From Agrobacterium tumefaciens_K (GTDB lineage: Bacteria > Pseudomonadota > Alphaproteobacteria > Rhizobiales > Rhizobiaceae): a stretch of DNA of 64,000 nt. The stretch is from the NCBI RefSeq assembly GCF_031801495.1, contig NZ_JAOEGC010000002.1, positions 1,674,001 to 1,738,000 on the forward strand. Reading direction: 5' to 3'. The number at the start of each line of letters is the position of its first letter. The first letter of the stretch is position 1. Shown piece after piece: positions 25,747 to 35,078 of this stretch. The notes beneath the pieces were generated by a model. That model did no database searches. It saw only the letters and a list, made by a program, of their open reading frames with translations, and had not been told where the DNA came from. The translations under genes and the position numbers were made by a program.

Positions 25747-26373
25747 ATGAGCGAACTGATATTTTATACAAACCCCATGTCGCGCGGCCGCATTGCCCGC
25801 TGGATGCTTGAAGAAGTGGGGGTACCCTACAAGACGGAAATCCTCGGCTTCGAAACATCCATGAAATCGCCCGCCTATCGCCTGATAAATCCGATGACCA
25901 AGGTTCCGGCCATCAAACACGGTGATACGATCGTGACCGAAGCCGCCGCCATCTGTGCCTATCTGGCAGACGCCTTCCCCGGCGCCAATCTTGCGCCGAC
26001 GCCGAAATCGCGCGGACTTTATTATCGCTGGCTTTTCTTCGCGGCAGGCCCGCTTGAAATGGCCGTCAGCATGAAAGCGCTGGGTTACGACGTGCCAAAA
26101 GAGAAAGTGCGGATGGTTGGCTGCGGCAACTATGACGACGTGATAAACACGCTCGAAAGAGCCGTCAGCGAAAACCGCTATGTGGCCGGTGACCATTTCT
26201 CCGCCGCGGATGTCTATGTCGGCTCACTCATCGCATGGGGCATGCAGTTCGGCTCCATCGAAAAACGTCCGCACTTCCTCGAGTATATCAGCCACCTCGG
26301 CGAACGGACGGCCTACAAACGCGCCCACCAGCTTGACGACGAGGCCGCCAGGGATTTGCAGACGGCGGGCTGA
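25747..26373 (+). CDS. Glutathione S-transferase family protein
   Basis: 208 residues. An N-terminal thioredoxin-fold domain (LIFYTNPMSRGRIARWML, NPMTKVPAIKHGDTIVTEAA with the cis-Pro and the Glu/Ala glutathione contact) is followed by an all-helical C-terminal domain with HFSAADVYVGS, the N-capping box of GSTs. It probably conjugates or reduces electrophiles with glutathione in the cytosol. The Ser at the usual catalytic position suggests a Ser-type enzyme. AGGAGG precedes ATG 25747. Confidence 0.9.
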   Translation: MSELIFYTNPMSRGRIARWMLEEVGVPYKTEILGFETSMKSPAYRLINPMTKVPAIKHGDTIVTEAAAICAYLADAFPGANLAPTPKSRGLYYRWLFFAAGPLEMAVSMKALGYDVPKEKVRMVGCGNYDDVINTLERAVSENRYVAGDHFSAADVYVGSLIAWGMQFGSIEKRPHFLEYISHLGERTAYKRAHQLDDEAARDLQTAG

Positions 26374-26410
26374 CGCCTTTTCGGGAAAAACGAAGAGTTC
26401 TGAAAAACAA

Positions 26411-26437
26411 AAAAAGGCGGGTTTTCCCCGCCTTTTT
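26411..26437. terminator. Bidirectional terminator between GST and alaS
   Basis: AAAAAGGCGGG and CCCGCCTTTTT form a hairpin with A/T runs on both sides, between two convergent genes. Confidence 0.9.
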
Positions 26438-26454
26438 CAATGAATGCGTCCCGA

Positions 26455-29118
26455 TCAGGCCGCGAGGGCTGCCGCAACAGCCTCGATGGCTTCACCGGCC
26501 TTGGCGCCATCCGGGCCGCCAGCCTGCGCCATGTCCGGACGGCCACCGCCGCCCTTGCCGCCGAGAGCGGCTGACGCGGTGCGCACCAGATCAACCGCGC
26601 TGAAGCGCGACGTCAGATCTTCCGTGACGGCTGCGACCGCGCTTGCCTTGCCATCTTCAGAAACAGCAATCAACAGCACGACTCCGGAGCCAAGACCGCC
26701 CTTGGCTTCGTCAGCCAGACCCTTGAGATCCTTCGCATCGATGCCCGAAAGCGACTTGGCGAGGAACTTCACGCCACCGATTTCCTTCACATCGCCAGCC
26801 GAACCTTCCGCGGAGCCGCCACCCATGGCAAGCTTGCGGCGGGCTTCCGCCAGCTCACGCTCCAGCTTCTTGCGCTCATCCAGAAGGCCTTCGACACGCG
26901 ACAGAACGTCCGCAGGCTGAACCTTGAGAGACGAAGCAAGCGCCTTCACGCGCTCATCCTGCTCCGCAAGATACGCCAGAGCGCCAGCCCCGGTCACGGC
27001 CTCGACACGGCGAACACCCGCACCGACCGCGCTTTCGCCCAGAACGCGCACCAGGCCAATCTGGCCGGTTGCCGAAACATGCGTGCCGCCGCAAAGCTCC
27101 ACCGAATAAGGGCGGTTGGCCTTCGCGCCATGAATGCCGGTACCCATGGACACGACGCGGACCTCATCGCCATACTTTTCGCCGAACAAAGCCATCGCGC
27201 CCTCGGCAATCGCATCGTCAACACTCATCAGACGTGTAACGACCGGCGAGTTCTGAAGAATGATCTCGTTCGCCATGTCCTCAACGATCTTCAGTTCCTC
27301 AGCCGTCATCGGCTTCGGATGAGAGACGTCGAAGCGCAGACGCTCGGGCGCAACCAGCGAACCCTTCTGGGCAACGTGGGTGCCGAGAACTTCGCGCAGT
27401 GCCTCATGCAGAAGGTGGGTTGCAGAATGGTTTGCACGCAGGCGAGAACGGCGATCGTGATCAACCGTCAGCTGCACTGCGTCGCCGACCTTGAGGCCAC
27501 CCTTGGAAACCGTGCCGACATGCACGAACAGACCCTCGCCCTTCTTCTGCGTATCGGAAACCGTGACAGCGCCGTTATCGGACGCGATAATGCCGGTATC
27601 GCCCATCTGGCCACCGGATTCACCGTAGAAAGGCGTCTGGTTGACGACGATCTGAACGCTTTCGCCTTCACCAGCAGCATCCACCGACTTGCCGTCCTTG
27701 ACGATCGCCTGAACGACGCCTTCTGCCGTTTCGGTGTCGTAGCCGAGGAATTCGGTGGCGCCGTGCTTTTCCTTGAGTTCGAACCAGACGGTTTCGGTCG
27801 CCTTGTCGCCGGAGCCAGCCCAATGCGAGCGGGCTTCCGCCTTCTGGCGCTCCATGGCATCGGTAAAGCCGGCGATATCGACGCCGATTTCACGGGCGCG
27901 CAGGGCGTCCTGGGTCAGGTCGAGCGGGAAGCCATAGGTGTCGTAGAGCTTGAAGGCGGTCTCGCCGTCAAGCATACCACCCTTGGAAAGATCGGCCGTC
28001 GCATCGGAAAGCAGCGAGAGGCCGCGTTCCAGCGTCTTGCGGAACCGGGTTTCTTCCAGCTTCAGCGTCTCGGAAATCAGCGCTTCGGCGCGGACCAGCT
28101 CCGGATAGGCGCGGCCCATCTGCTGCACGAGCGCAGGCAACAGCTTCCAGATCAGCGGCTCACCCGAACCGAGCAGTTCCGCATGGCGCATGGCGCGGCG
28201 CATGATGCGGCGCAGAACGTAACCGCGACCTTCGTTCGACGGAAGAACACCATCGGCGATGAGGAAGGCGGACGAACGCAGGTGGTCAGCGATGACGCGG
28301 TGGCTGGCGCGCTTTTCGCCTTCCGCCGGAACACCAGTCGCCTCGACCGAAGCGGAAATCAGCGCACGGAACAGGTCGGTGTCATAGTTGTCATGCTTGC
28401 CCTGCAGCAGAGCGGAAATACGCTCCAGACCCATGCCGGTATCGATGGAGGGACGCGGCAGGTCGATACGTTCTTCCTTCGTCACCTGCTCGTACTGCAT
28501 GAAGACGAGATTCCAGATTTCGATGAAACGGTCGCCATCCTCGTCCGGCGATCCGGGAGGCCCACCCCAGATGTGATCGCCGTGGTCGTAGAAGATTTCC
28601 GAACAGGGACCGCAGGGACCAGTATCGCCCATGGCCCAGAAATTGTCGCTGGTCGCTATGCGAATGATGCGATCATCGGAGAAACCGGCAATCTTCTTCC
28701 AGAGATTAAAGGCTTCGTCATCGGTGTGGTAGACCGTCACGAGAAGGCGGTTCTTGTCGATACCGAATTCGCCGGTGATCAGGTTCCAGGCGTGGCTGAT
28801 AGCCTCTTCCTTGAAATAATCGCCGAAAGAGAAGTTGCCGAGCATCTCGAAGAAGGTGTGGTGACGCGCCGTGTAACCGACGTTGTCGAGGTCGTTATGC
28901 TTGCCGCCGGCACGAACGCACTTCTGCGAAGATGCAGCGGTCGAATAGGGACGGCTTTCAAGTCCGGTGAAGACGTTCTTGAACTGTACCATGCCCGCAT
29001 TGGTGAACATCAGCGTGGGATCGTTGCGCGGCACCAGCGGACTGGATGGCACGATTTCGTGTCCATTCTTCTTGAAGTAGTCGAGAAACGTCGACCGAAT
29101 TTCATTCACACCGCTCAT
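26455..29118 (-). CDS. alaS: Alanyl-tRNA synthetase
   Basis: 887 residues, class II synthetase. Aminoacylation core (RSTFLDYFKKNGHE, TNAGMVQFKNVF), editing domain with zinc ligands in HSATHLLHEAL and CGGTHV, and a C-terminal Gly-rich DHHA1 segment (GGKGGGGRPDMAQAGG). Full length and intact. ATG 29118 (MSGVNEIR) is preferred over GTG 29124. The gene follows recA on the same strand, the standard bacterial order. Confidence 0.97.
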   Translation of the reverse strand: MSGVNEIRSTFLDYFKKNGHEIVPSSPLVPRNDPTLMFTNAGMVQFKNVFTGLESRPYSTAASSQKCVRAGGKHNDLDNVGYTARHHTFFEMLGNFSFGDYFKEEAISHAWNLITGEFGIDKNRLLVTVYHTDDEAFNLWKKIAGFSDDRIIRIATSDNFWAMGDTGPCGPCSEIFYDHGDHIWGGPPGSPDEDGDRFIEIWNLVFMQYEQVTKEERIDLPRPSIDTGMGLERISALLQGKHDNYDTDLFRALISASVEATGVPAEGEKRASHRVIADHLRSSAFLIADGVLPSNEGRGYVLRRIMRRAMRHAELLGSGEPLIWKLLPALVQQMGRAYPELVRAEALISETLKLEETRFRKTLERGLSLLSDATADLSKGGMLDGETAFKLYDTYGFPLDLTQDALRAREIGVDIAGFTDAMERQKAEARSHWAGSGDKATETVWFELKEKHGATEFLGYDTETAEGVVQAIVKDGKSVDAAGEGESVQIVVNQTPFYGESGGQMGDTGIIASDNGAVTVSDTQKKGEGLFVHVGTVSKGGLKVGDAVQLTVDHDRRSRLRANHSATHLLHEALREVLGTHVAQKGSLVAPERLRFDVSHPKPMTAEELKIVEDMANEIILQNSPVVTRLMSVDDAIAEGAMALFGEKYGDEVRVVSMGTGIHGAKANRPYSVELCGGTHVSATGQIGLVRVLGESAVGAGVRRVEAVTGAGALAYLAEQDERVKALASSLKVQPADVLSRVEGLLDERKKLERELAEARRKLAMGGGSAEGSAGDVKEIGGVKFLAKSLSGIDAKDLKGLADEAKGGLGSGVVLLIAVSEDGKASAVAAVTEDLTSRFSAVDLVRTASAALGGKGGGGRPDMAQAGGPDGAKAGEAIEAVAAALAA

Positions 29119-29237
29119 GCCCACACACCGCTATAGCTGGAGTCCATCGTCGCCATCCATGGGGACGGCCATATTATAAAATCACTGGCTTTTATCGCCC
29201 GCTTTCCGCGCTGTCCAGCCGTTGAGCGGTGCCTTAC

Positions 29238-29285
29238 GGCATCGAAGCGAAAAGTGTATCGGGTTTTCGGTCTATCCGAGGCTCG
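29238..29285. repeat. Dispersed palindromic repeat, family B
   Basis: The pattern GCATCGAAGCGAAAAGTGT, then GGTTTTCGG, then ATCCGAGGC, forms a loose palindrome. It matches the copy at 31698 (GCATC, CCGAAACGTGT, GGGTTTTGG, ATCCGATGC). It lies in the recA-alaS gap. Confidence 0.6.
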
Positions 29286-29406
29286 TGCCGCAGATAATGG
29301 AGGCATTTCCAACCGCCCAAAAAAACAGGGGCCACACGAAACATATCGCATGACCCCTGCTCTCAAAAGGAAATGAGAGGCCGAAATGATATCCGGCCGC
29401 CGTGCC

Positions 29407-30495
29407 TCATGCGTCCGGTTCTTCCCCGTCCGCATCCGCTTCAGGTCCGCCATTCTCAAGGAACCGATCCGCGATAAGGCCTGCGTTCTGACGCAGCGCC
29501 ATCTCGATCTCGTTGGCAACCGCCGGATTGTCACGCAGGTAAGTCTTGGCGTTTTCGCGGCCCTGACCGAGACGCTGGCTGTTATAGGAGAACCAGGCGC
29601 CGGACTTTTCGACGATACCGGCTTTCACGCCGAGATCGACAAGCTCGCCGGTCTTGGACACGCCTTCGCCGTACATGATGTCGAATTCGACCTGCTTGAA
29701 GGGCGGCGCCATCTTGTTCTTGACGACCTTGACGCGGGTCTGGTTGCCGACGACCTCCTCGCGCTCCTTGACAGAGCCGATACGGCGGATGTCGAGACGA
29801 ACAGATGCATAGAATTTCAGTGCGTTACCACCCGTCGTCGTTTCCGGCGAACCGAACATGACGCCGATCTTCATACGGATCTGGTTGATGAAGATCACCA
29901 TGGTCTTCGACTTCGAAATGGAAGCCGTCAACTTGCGCAGCGCCTGGCTCATCAGACGCGCCTGAAGGCCCGGCAGGCTGTCGCCCATCTCACCTTCGAT
30001 TTCCGCACGCGGCGTCAAAGCAGCAACGGAATCGACGACGAGAACGTCTACGGCACCGGAGCGCACCAGCGTATCGGTGATTTCAAGCGCCTGTTCGCCA
30101 GTATCCGGCTGCGAGATCAGAAGGTTTTGCAGATCGACGCCCAGCTTGCGGGCATAGACCGGATCGAGCGCATGCTCAGCGTCCACAAAGGCGCAGATGC
30201 CGCCCTTCTTCTGGGCTTCCGCGATGGTCTGCAACGCCAGCGTTGTCTTGCCCGAGCTTTCAGGCCCGTAAATTTCAATGATGCGCCCCTTCGGCAGACC
30301 GCCGATTCCGAGCGCGATATCCAGACTGAGCGAACCCGTCGAAACGGTTTCGACCTCAATCACATTTTCATTGGAACCGAGCTTCATGATCGATCCCTTG
30401 CCGAACGACCGTTCGATCTGGGAGAGCGCCGCTTCCAGTGCCTTGCTTTTATCCACCGATTTATCCTCTACGAGACGCAAAGAATTTTGTGCCAT
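29407..30495 (-). CDS. recA: Recombinase A
   Basis: 362 residues. DNA strand exchange and LexA autocleavage co-protease. Walker A is GPESSGKT; other family motifs are KGRIIEIYG, VDAEHALDP and NALKFYASVRLDIRR. The frame is open far upstream to 31440, but ATG 30495 (MAQNSLRLVEDK) is the standard start with AAAGGTG upstream. Two imperfect LexA-type boxes lie within 145 bases upstream. alaS follows. Confidence 0.98.
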   Translation of the reverse strand: MAQNSLRLVEDKSVDKSKALEAALSQIERSFGKGSIMKLGSNENVIEVETVSTGSLSLDIALGIGGLPKGRIIEIYGPESSGKTTLALQTIAEAQKKGGICAFVDAEHALDPVYARKLGVDLQNLLISQPDTGEQALEITDTLVRSGAVDVLVVDSVAALTPRAEIEGEMGDSLPGLQARLMSQALRKLTASISKSKTMVIFINQIRMKIGVMFGSPETTTGGNALKFYASVRLDIRRIGSVKEREEVVGNQTRVKVVKNKMAPPFKQVEFDIMYGEGVSKTGELVDLGVKAGIVEKSGAWFSYNSQRLGQGRENAKTYLRDNPAVANEIEMALRQNAGLIADRFLENGGPEADADGEEPDA

Positions 30496-30554
30496 CTGAA
30501 ACACCTTTAGGTTATTGAAGCCACGCAGGCAATGAAGCAGTATGGAAACGATAT

Positions 30555-30637
30555 GTACCCTTTTTGTTCTCATCTTGCAAGATGACGTCAGCACATTGAA
30601 AACAAATAACGATAAGTCATTTGTTCTACCTTTGTTT
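30555..30637 (-). promoter_or_regulatory. Candidate SOS (LexA) boxes upstream of recA
   Basis: Alphaproteobacterial LexA is known to bind GTTC-N7-GTTC. Here GTAC-N7-GTTC is at 30555-30569 and GTTC-N7-GTTT at 30623-30637, each with one mismatch. The nearer one lies 60 bases before the recA start, in a plausible promoter position. Confidence 0.45.
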
Positions 30638-30741
30638 TTCCGGAGGTTTCTCAGGTCGCGTTTCGGGGAAAATGATCCGGGAGACGATTTTTTCAGCCGA
30701 ATCGGAGAAAGACTTCCGGTCTCCAGAGAAGGAAAGAAAAG

Positions 30742-31683
30742 TTGAAGAAAATACTGGTTCTGGGCGGCGCGCACATCGACAGGCGCGGCATGATCGAGGC
30801 GGAGACGACGCCCGGCGCAAGCAATCCCGGACACTGGATGGAAGAGGCGGGCGGCGGCGGCTTCAATGCGGCACGAAACCTGTCCCGCCTCGGCTTTGCG
30901 GTCCGTATCATCTCGCCGCGCGGTGGAGACGTGACCGGCGAGGCAGTGGCGGAAGCTGCGCGGCAGGCGGGTGTGAACGATACGCCCTTCGTTTTTCTCG
31001 ATCGCCGCACGCCGAGCTACACCGCCATTCTGGAGCGAGACGGCAATCTGGTCATCGCCCTTGCCGACATGGACCTCTACAGGCTGTTCACCCCACGCCG
31101 CCTGCGCGTGCGCTCGGTGCGCGAAGCGATCCGCAACACCGACATCATCCTGTGCGACGCCAACCTGCCCGAAGACACGCTGACCGCAATCGGCCTTGCC
31201 GCCCGCGTCTGCGGCAAGATGCTCGCGGCCATCGCCATCTCGCCGGCCAAGGCGGTGAAGCTCAAACCCGCCTTCGCGGATATCGACATCCTGTTCATGA
31301 ACGAGGCGGAAGCCCGCGCGCTGACCGGTGAAACGCCAGCGGATATTCGCGATTGGCCCGATATCCTCAGAAAGACTGGACTTCGCGGCGGCGTCGTCAC
31401 CTGCGGCGCGAAGGAGGCCGTCGCCTTTGACCGGGATCATGTTGCCGTCCTCAAGCCTCCCCGCGTCGACGGCGTAAAGGACGTGACAGGCGCAGGCGAT
31501 GCCATGGCATCCGGTTATCTATCCGCCATCGCCGAGGGTGCAACCCTTGGGGAAGCGCTGCGGTTTGGCGCAGCGGCTGCCGCCATCACCGTACAATCGC
31601 CCTTTGCCACCGCTCCGGACCTGTCAAAAGATGGCGTCGAGGCCATGTCGGGCCTTGTATCCGAAGCCGAAATACTGGCATGA
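30742..31683 (+). CDS. psuK: PfkB family carbohydrate kinase, probable pseudouridine kinase
   Basis: 313 residues, ribokinase fold. GGGGFNAARNLSRLG is the substrate-lid region, and DVTGAGDAMASGYL holds the anion hole and catalytic Asp. The gene 126 bases downstream is psuG, so the likely substrate is pseudouridine, phosphorylated to pseudouridine 5'-phosphate. The start is TTG 30742 with GAAGGAAAG upstream; ATG alternatives lie inside the domain. It is divergent from recA. Confidence 0.82.
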   Translation: MKKILVLGGAHIDRRGMIEAETTPGASNPGHWMEEAGGGGFNAARNLSRLGFAVRIISPRGGDVTGEAVAEAARQAGVNDTPFVFLDRRTPSYTAILERDGNLVIALADMDLYRLFTPRRLRVRSVREAIRNTDIILCDANLPEDTLTAIGLAARVCGKMLAAIAISPAKAVKLKPAFADIDILFMNEAEARALTGETPADIRDWPDILRKTGLRGGVVTCGAKEAVAFDRDHVAVLKPPRVDGVKDVTGAGDAMASGYLSAIAEGATLGEALRFGAAAAAITVQSPFATAPDLSKDGVEAMSGLVSEAEILA

Positions 31684-31697
31684 ACCCGCTTTTAAAG

Positions 31698-31740
31698 CAT
31701 CAGGCCGAAACGTGTAATGGGTTTTGGGTCAATCCGATGC
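31698..31740. repeat. Dispersed palindromic repeat, family B
   Basis: GCATC (31698-31702) and GATGC (31736-31740) bound an inner CCGAAA/TTTTGG inverted pair with a GTGTAATGG loop. It lies between psuK and psuG. Confidence 0.6.
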
Positions 31741-31809
31741 TCGAAAAGAGAGAGTAACGGAACCGATCCCGTTTTCTTTCCAACGCCCTAAAACCTGGAA
31801 GAGATCAAC

Positions 31810-32733
31810 ATGACCCGTCCAATCTCCCCGCTCCTTCCCATCGTCTATTCACAGGAAGTCGCTGCTGCCAAGCAACGCGGCGCGCCGATCGTGGCGCTCG
31901 AATCGACCATCATCACCCACGGCATGCCATACCCCGGCAATATCGAGATGGCTGAAAGCGTCGAGCAGCTCATCCGCGATCAGGGTGCCGTTCCGGCGAC
32001 TATCGCCGTTATTCACGGTACGCTTCACATCGGGCTTGAGAAAGACCAGCTTGAAGCGCTTGCGAAAACAACAGATGCCATGAAGGTTTCGCGTGCCGAT
32101 ATCGCCTTTGCGATTGCCGAGCGACGCACCGGCGCAACCACGGTCGCCGCAACGATGATCGCCGCCGCTCGCGCCGGTATCAAGGTCTTTGCCACCGGCG
32201 GAATCGGCGGCGTGCACAAGGGTGCTGAGGAAAGCTTCGATATTTCCGCCGACCTGACCGAACTTGCGAAAACCGGCGTCATCGTTGTTTGCGCTGGCGC
32301 AAAGGCCATTCTCGACGTGCCGAAAACGCTGGAAGTTCTGGAAACCCAAGGCGTTCCGGTCGTGACGTTCGGTTCGGAAGAATTCCCGGCCTTCTGGTCG
32401 CGCTCTTCGGGTCTGAAAAGCCCGCTGTCGCTGAACAGCCCCGCAGCCATCGCGAACTTTCAGGCGACCCGCGAACAGCTGGGCATCGATGGCGGCATGC
32501 TGGTGGCAAATCCCGTTCCGGAAGAAGACGAAATCCCGGCCGAAGAGATGGAAATCTATATCAACCGCGCCATTTCCAACGCGGAACGCGAGGAAATTAC
32601 CGGCAAGGAGGTCACGCCGTTCCTGCTGGGTGACATCTTCAAGATCACCGAAGGCCGCAGCCTCGTCACCAACATCGCGCTGGTGAAGAACAACGCCCGC
32701 CTCGCGGCTGAAATCGCCGTAGCGCTGAACTGA
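31810..32733 (+). CDS. psuG: Pseudouridine-5'-phosphate glycosidase
   Basis: 307 residues. It cleaves the C-glycosidic bond of pseudouridine 5'-phosphate to uracil and ribose 5-phosphate. Family motifs ALESTIITHGMPYP, GATTVAATMIAA, FATGGIGGVHKGAE and SLNSPAAIANF are intact. Length is normal. Together with psuK it forms a complete pathway for breakdown of pseudouridine from RNA turnover. Confidence 0.95.
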   Translation: MTRPISPLLPIVYSQEVAAAKQRGAPIVALESTIITHGMPYPGNIEMAESVEQLIRDQGAVPATIAVIHGTLHIGLEKDQLEALAKTTDAMKVSRADIAFAIAERRTGATTVAATMIAAARAGIKVFATGGIGGVHKGAEESFDISADLTELAKTGVIVVCAGAKAILDVPKTLEVLETQGVPVVTFGSEEFPAFWSRSSGLKSPLSLNSPAAIANFQATREQLGIDGGMLVANPVPEEDEIPAEEMEIYINRAISNAEREEITGKEVTPFLLGDIFKITEGRSLVTNIALVKNNARLAAEIAVALN

Positions 32734-32747
32734 ACTCCTCTCCGCAG

Positions 32748-32822
32748 TCATGCCCGGGCTCGACCCGGGCATCCCCCATAAGCAACGGCAATGGATCCTC
32801 GGCTCAAGGCCGAGGATAACGT
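32748..32822. repeat. Double palindrome, family A
   Basis: ATGCCCGGG (32750-32758) pairs with CCCGGGCAT (32764-32772) around CTCGA. ATCCTCGGC (32795-32803) pairs with GCCGAGGAT (32809-32817) around TCAAG. The two hairpins face each other, as in the copy at 20848. Confidence 0.65.
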
Positions 32823-32847
32823 CGAGATTGACGAACGACGACCAACC

Positions 32848-32886
32848 GAAAAGGCCCGGAAACATTTCGTTTCCGGGCCTTTTTCT
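32848..32886. terminator. Bidirectional terminator after psuG and the OmpA gene
   Basis: AAAGGCCCGGAAA and TTTCCGGGCCTTT pair perfectly around CATTTCG, with T-runs on both strands between convergent genes. Confidence 0.88.
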
Positions 32887-32900
32887 GCTCTGGGGTCAGA

Positions 32901-35078
32901 TCAGTTCTGCGCGACCGGCCTTACCAGCGGCGTAACGCGCCGAATGGTCACGCGACGGTTCTGCTGCTCGGCGCTGAGCGTCTGGACCTTCAGGAACCGT
33001 TCGCCATACCCCTGCGTCGCAAGGTTTTCCGGCGGGATGCCGTAAACATCGGTCAGCACGTTGGCGACGGAAGCCGCACGCTCGTCGGAAAGCACGAGGT
33101 TGCTTTCGTCCGAACCGACAGCATCCGTATGGCCTTCGATCAGGAAGGTTTCCGCCGGGTTCTTGTCCAGCGCCTTGTTGATCGCATCCGCCACCTTTCG
33201 CAGCGAACGGGCCTGCGCCATCGGAATTTCCGCACTGCCTGTCGCGAAGGTGATCGTATCGAGGTCGATACGACGCACCTTGTCACGGATACGGGCCGAA
33301 TAGCGAACCTCATCCAGAGAATAGACACGCTCGACAGGCTCGACGGGCGGCTGTTCCAGGAAGCGATAATAATCGCGGTCCGGATCGCTGGACGTATCGA
33401 TGATGTAATCGCGAACCGGAATGCGCAGGCGCATCGGCGGCAGATCGAGGCCCGGATCGCGGTAGACGTAATCGCGGTCGGGATCTTCCATCAGGTCCGG
33501 CGCGTAGAACAGCACATATTCGCGACCGCGGTCATCGATGCGCGAGCGCTGGATGACATCGCCGTAACGGTTGCGGATCGTCACCACCTGCGTTCCATCG
33601 CGACGCTCGACGGTTTCGCGAACACGGCCACCCGGCAGGCGTTCGTAATACGGCTCCCCGCCGTCGCGGATGAAGCGCTGGTTATCGTCACCACGCACCA
33701 CGACACGATCACCGAATTGCAGGATGATCGGCGCATCGCGGTCACGGTCACGGCGACCGCCTTCGCGGGGCTGCCATTCCCGAACGCCATCCGGCCGCTC
33801 ATATTGCGGGCGTTGATCGATGCGCTCACCCCGTTGCGAGGTGATTGCCTCCATGCGCACCGGCGGCGGCGGTGCGCCACCTTCAGGTCTGGCGGCGCGC
33901 TGCGCTTCGGCATCCGAAGTCGGAACCTTGTAATCGCCAGCCTGTTCGCGCTCGCGGCGGCGCTCCTCGCGGGCCTGGCGGTTGCCGGAACGCTCGACTT
34001 CCTTGTCGCTGTCGAGAACGGCGGCACCCTTGTCGACCGGCAGGATGACCGTATCGGCCGTCTTGGCCGGATCCTGAGCAATCGCCTTGGCCTTGTCGAG
34101 CTGCTCCTTGCTCATCGGCGGCGCTTCCGTCTGCGGTGTCGCCACCTGATCGGGAACAGTCTCACCCGCAGGCGCCTGTCCGGTCGTTGCACCATCCTGC
34201 GGCGCAGGCGTCTGCGCTTCGGGAGCCGGCGCTACAGGCCGGGCGTTGCCCTGACCTTCCGGCAGCGGCTGTTCCGAAGGCTGCTGGCCGGGTGCGGGAT
34301 TTGGCTGGGCTTCCGGAGGACGCGGACGTGCAGGTGTCGGCGCTTCCGTCGGCACGGGTGCTTCCTTGGCTTCGGGCTCAGGAGCCGCTGGCTTTTCAGC
34401 CGGTTGCGCCTTCTGCTCCGGAACCTGTTCTTCTACAGGCGGCTTGCGGCGCTCCGCCGGTCTCTGTCGTGGCTCGGCATTTTCGGCGGCGGGCGCTGCA
34501 GGCTGTTCGGCGGCGGGCTCCTGTGCCCGTTCCTGTCTGCGTGGCCGCTGCTGTTCACCCTCGCCTTCGGGCTGCTGGGCGCGCTCGGGACGACGCGGAC
34601 GTTCCTGCGGTTGCTGCCCTTCTGCAGGTGCCGCCTCCTGTGCCGGTTCACGGCGCGGGCGCTGTGGTCGCTGTTCGCCTTCACCATCCTGCTGCTGCGC
34701 ACGTTCAGGACGGCGTGGGCGCTCCTGCTGCTGCTCAGCTGGCTGAGCCTCAGGCTGCGCTTCCCGCTGCCTCGGTTCAGGGCGCTGCTCTGCCTGCGGT
34801 TCCGGTGCGGGCTCGGCCTGACGCTGCTCCTGCTGTTGCGGCTGGGCTTCCTCAGCCTGCTGCCGCTTCTTGCGGATGATCTCTTCCGGGTTCTGCTCTT
34901 CGGCAGGCGCCTGCCCTTCCGCCTGCGCCAGAATGACTGGGCGGGCATTGACGGCCACACCCGAATGAGCATCGGCTCTTGCAACCCCGGCAAAACCGGC
35001 TGCCGCCGGCTCTACCGCGATTGCCAGCGACATCAGGGGAAAGACAACCCCGGTCAGCAGTTTGTTCTTGGTCAGCAT
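32901..35078 (-). CDS. OmpA-family protein with long Pro/Gln/Glu-rich linker
   Basis: 725 residues. It has a signal-like N-terminus, then about 300 residues of Pro/Gln/Glu/Arg/Ala-rich low-complexity sequence containing repeats of RPRRPERAQQ. A segment of about 200 residues rich in Arg/Asp (FGDRVVVRGDDNQRFIRDGG) follows, and last an OmpA C-terminal domain (IEGHTDAVGSDESNLVLSD, GYGERFLKV) that binds peptidoglycan. It is probably a periplasmic or outer-membrane protein spanning to the cell wall. ATG 35078 has GAGGAAA; the frame to 35102 adds eight residues. Confidence 0.85.
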   Translation of the reverse strand: MLTKNKLLTGVVFPLMSLAIAVEPAAAGFAGVARADAHSGVAVNARPVILAQAEGQAPAEEQNPEEIIRKKRQQAEEAQPQQQEQRQAEPAPEPQAEQRPEPRQREAQPEAQPAEQQQERPRRPERAQQQDGEGEQRPQRPRREPAQEAAPAEGQQPQERPRRPERAQQPEGEGEQQRPRRQERAQEPAAEQPAAPAAENAEPRQRPAERRKPPVEEQVPEQKAQPAEKPAAPEPEAKEAPVPTEAPTPARPRPPEAQPNPAPGQQPSEQPLPEGQGNARPVAPAPEAQTPAPQDGATTGQAPAGETVPDQVATPQTEAPPMSKEQLDKAKAIAQDPAKTADTVILPVDKGAAVLDSDKEVERSGNRQAREERRREREQAGDYKVPTSDAEAQRAARPEGGAPPPPVRMEAITSQRGERIDQRPQYERPDGVREWQPREGGRRDRDRDAPIILQFGDRVVVRGDDNQRFIRDGGEPYYERLPGGRVRETVERRDGTQVVTIRNRYGDVIQRSRIDDRGREYVLFYAPDLMEDPDRDYVYRDPGLDLPPMRLRIPVRDYIIDTSSDPDRDYYRFLEQPPVEPVERVYSLDEVRYSARIRDKVRRIDLDTITFATGSAEIPMAQARSLRKVADAINKALDKNPAETFLIEGHTDAVGSDESNLVLSDERAASVANVLTDVYGIPPENLATQGYGERFLKVQTLSAEQQNRRVTIRRVTPLVRPVAQN

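Noticed and set aside
27079..29136. 685-codon open frame antisense to alaS
   Set aside because: alaS is certain on the other strand; the antisense frame is a by-product of third-position GC bias.
30496..31440. Upstream extension of the recA frame to 677 codons
   Set aside because: It runs through the promoter and antisense to psuK; RecA homology begins at 30495.
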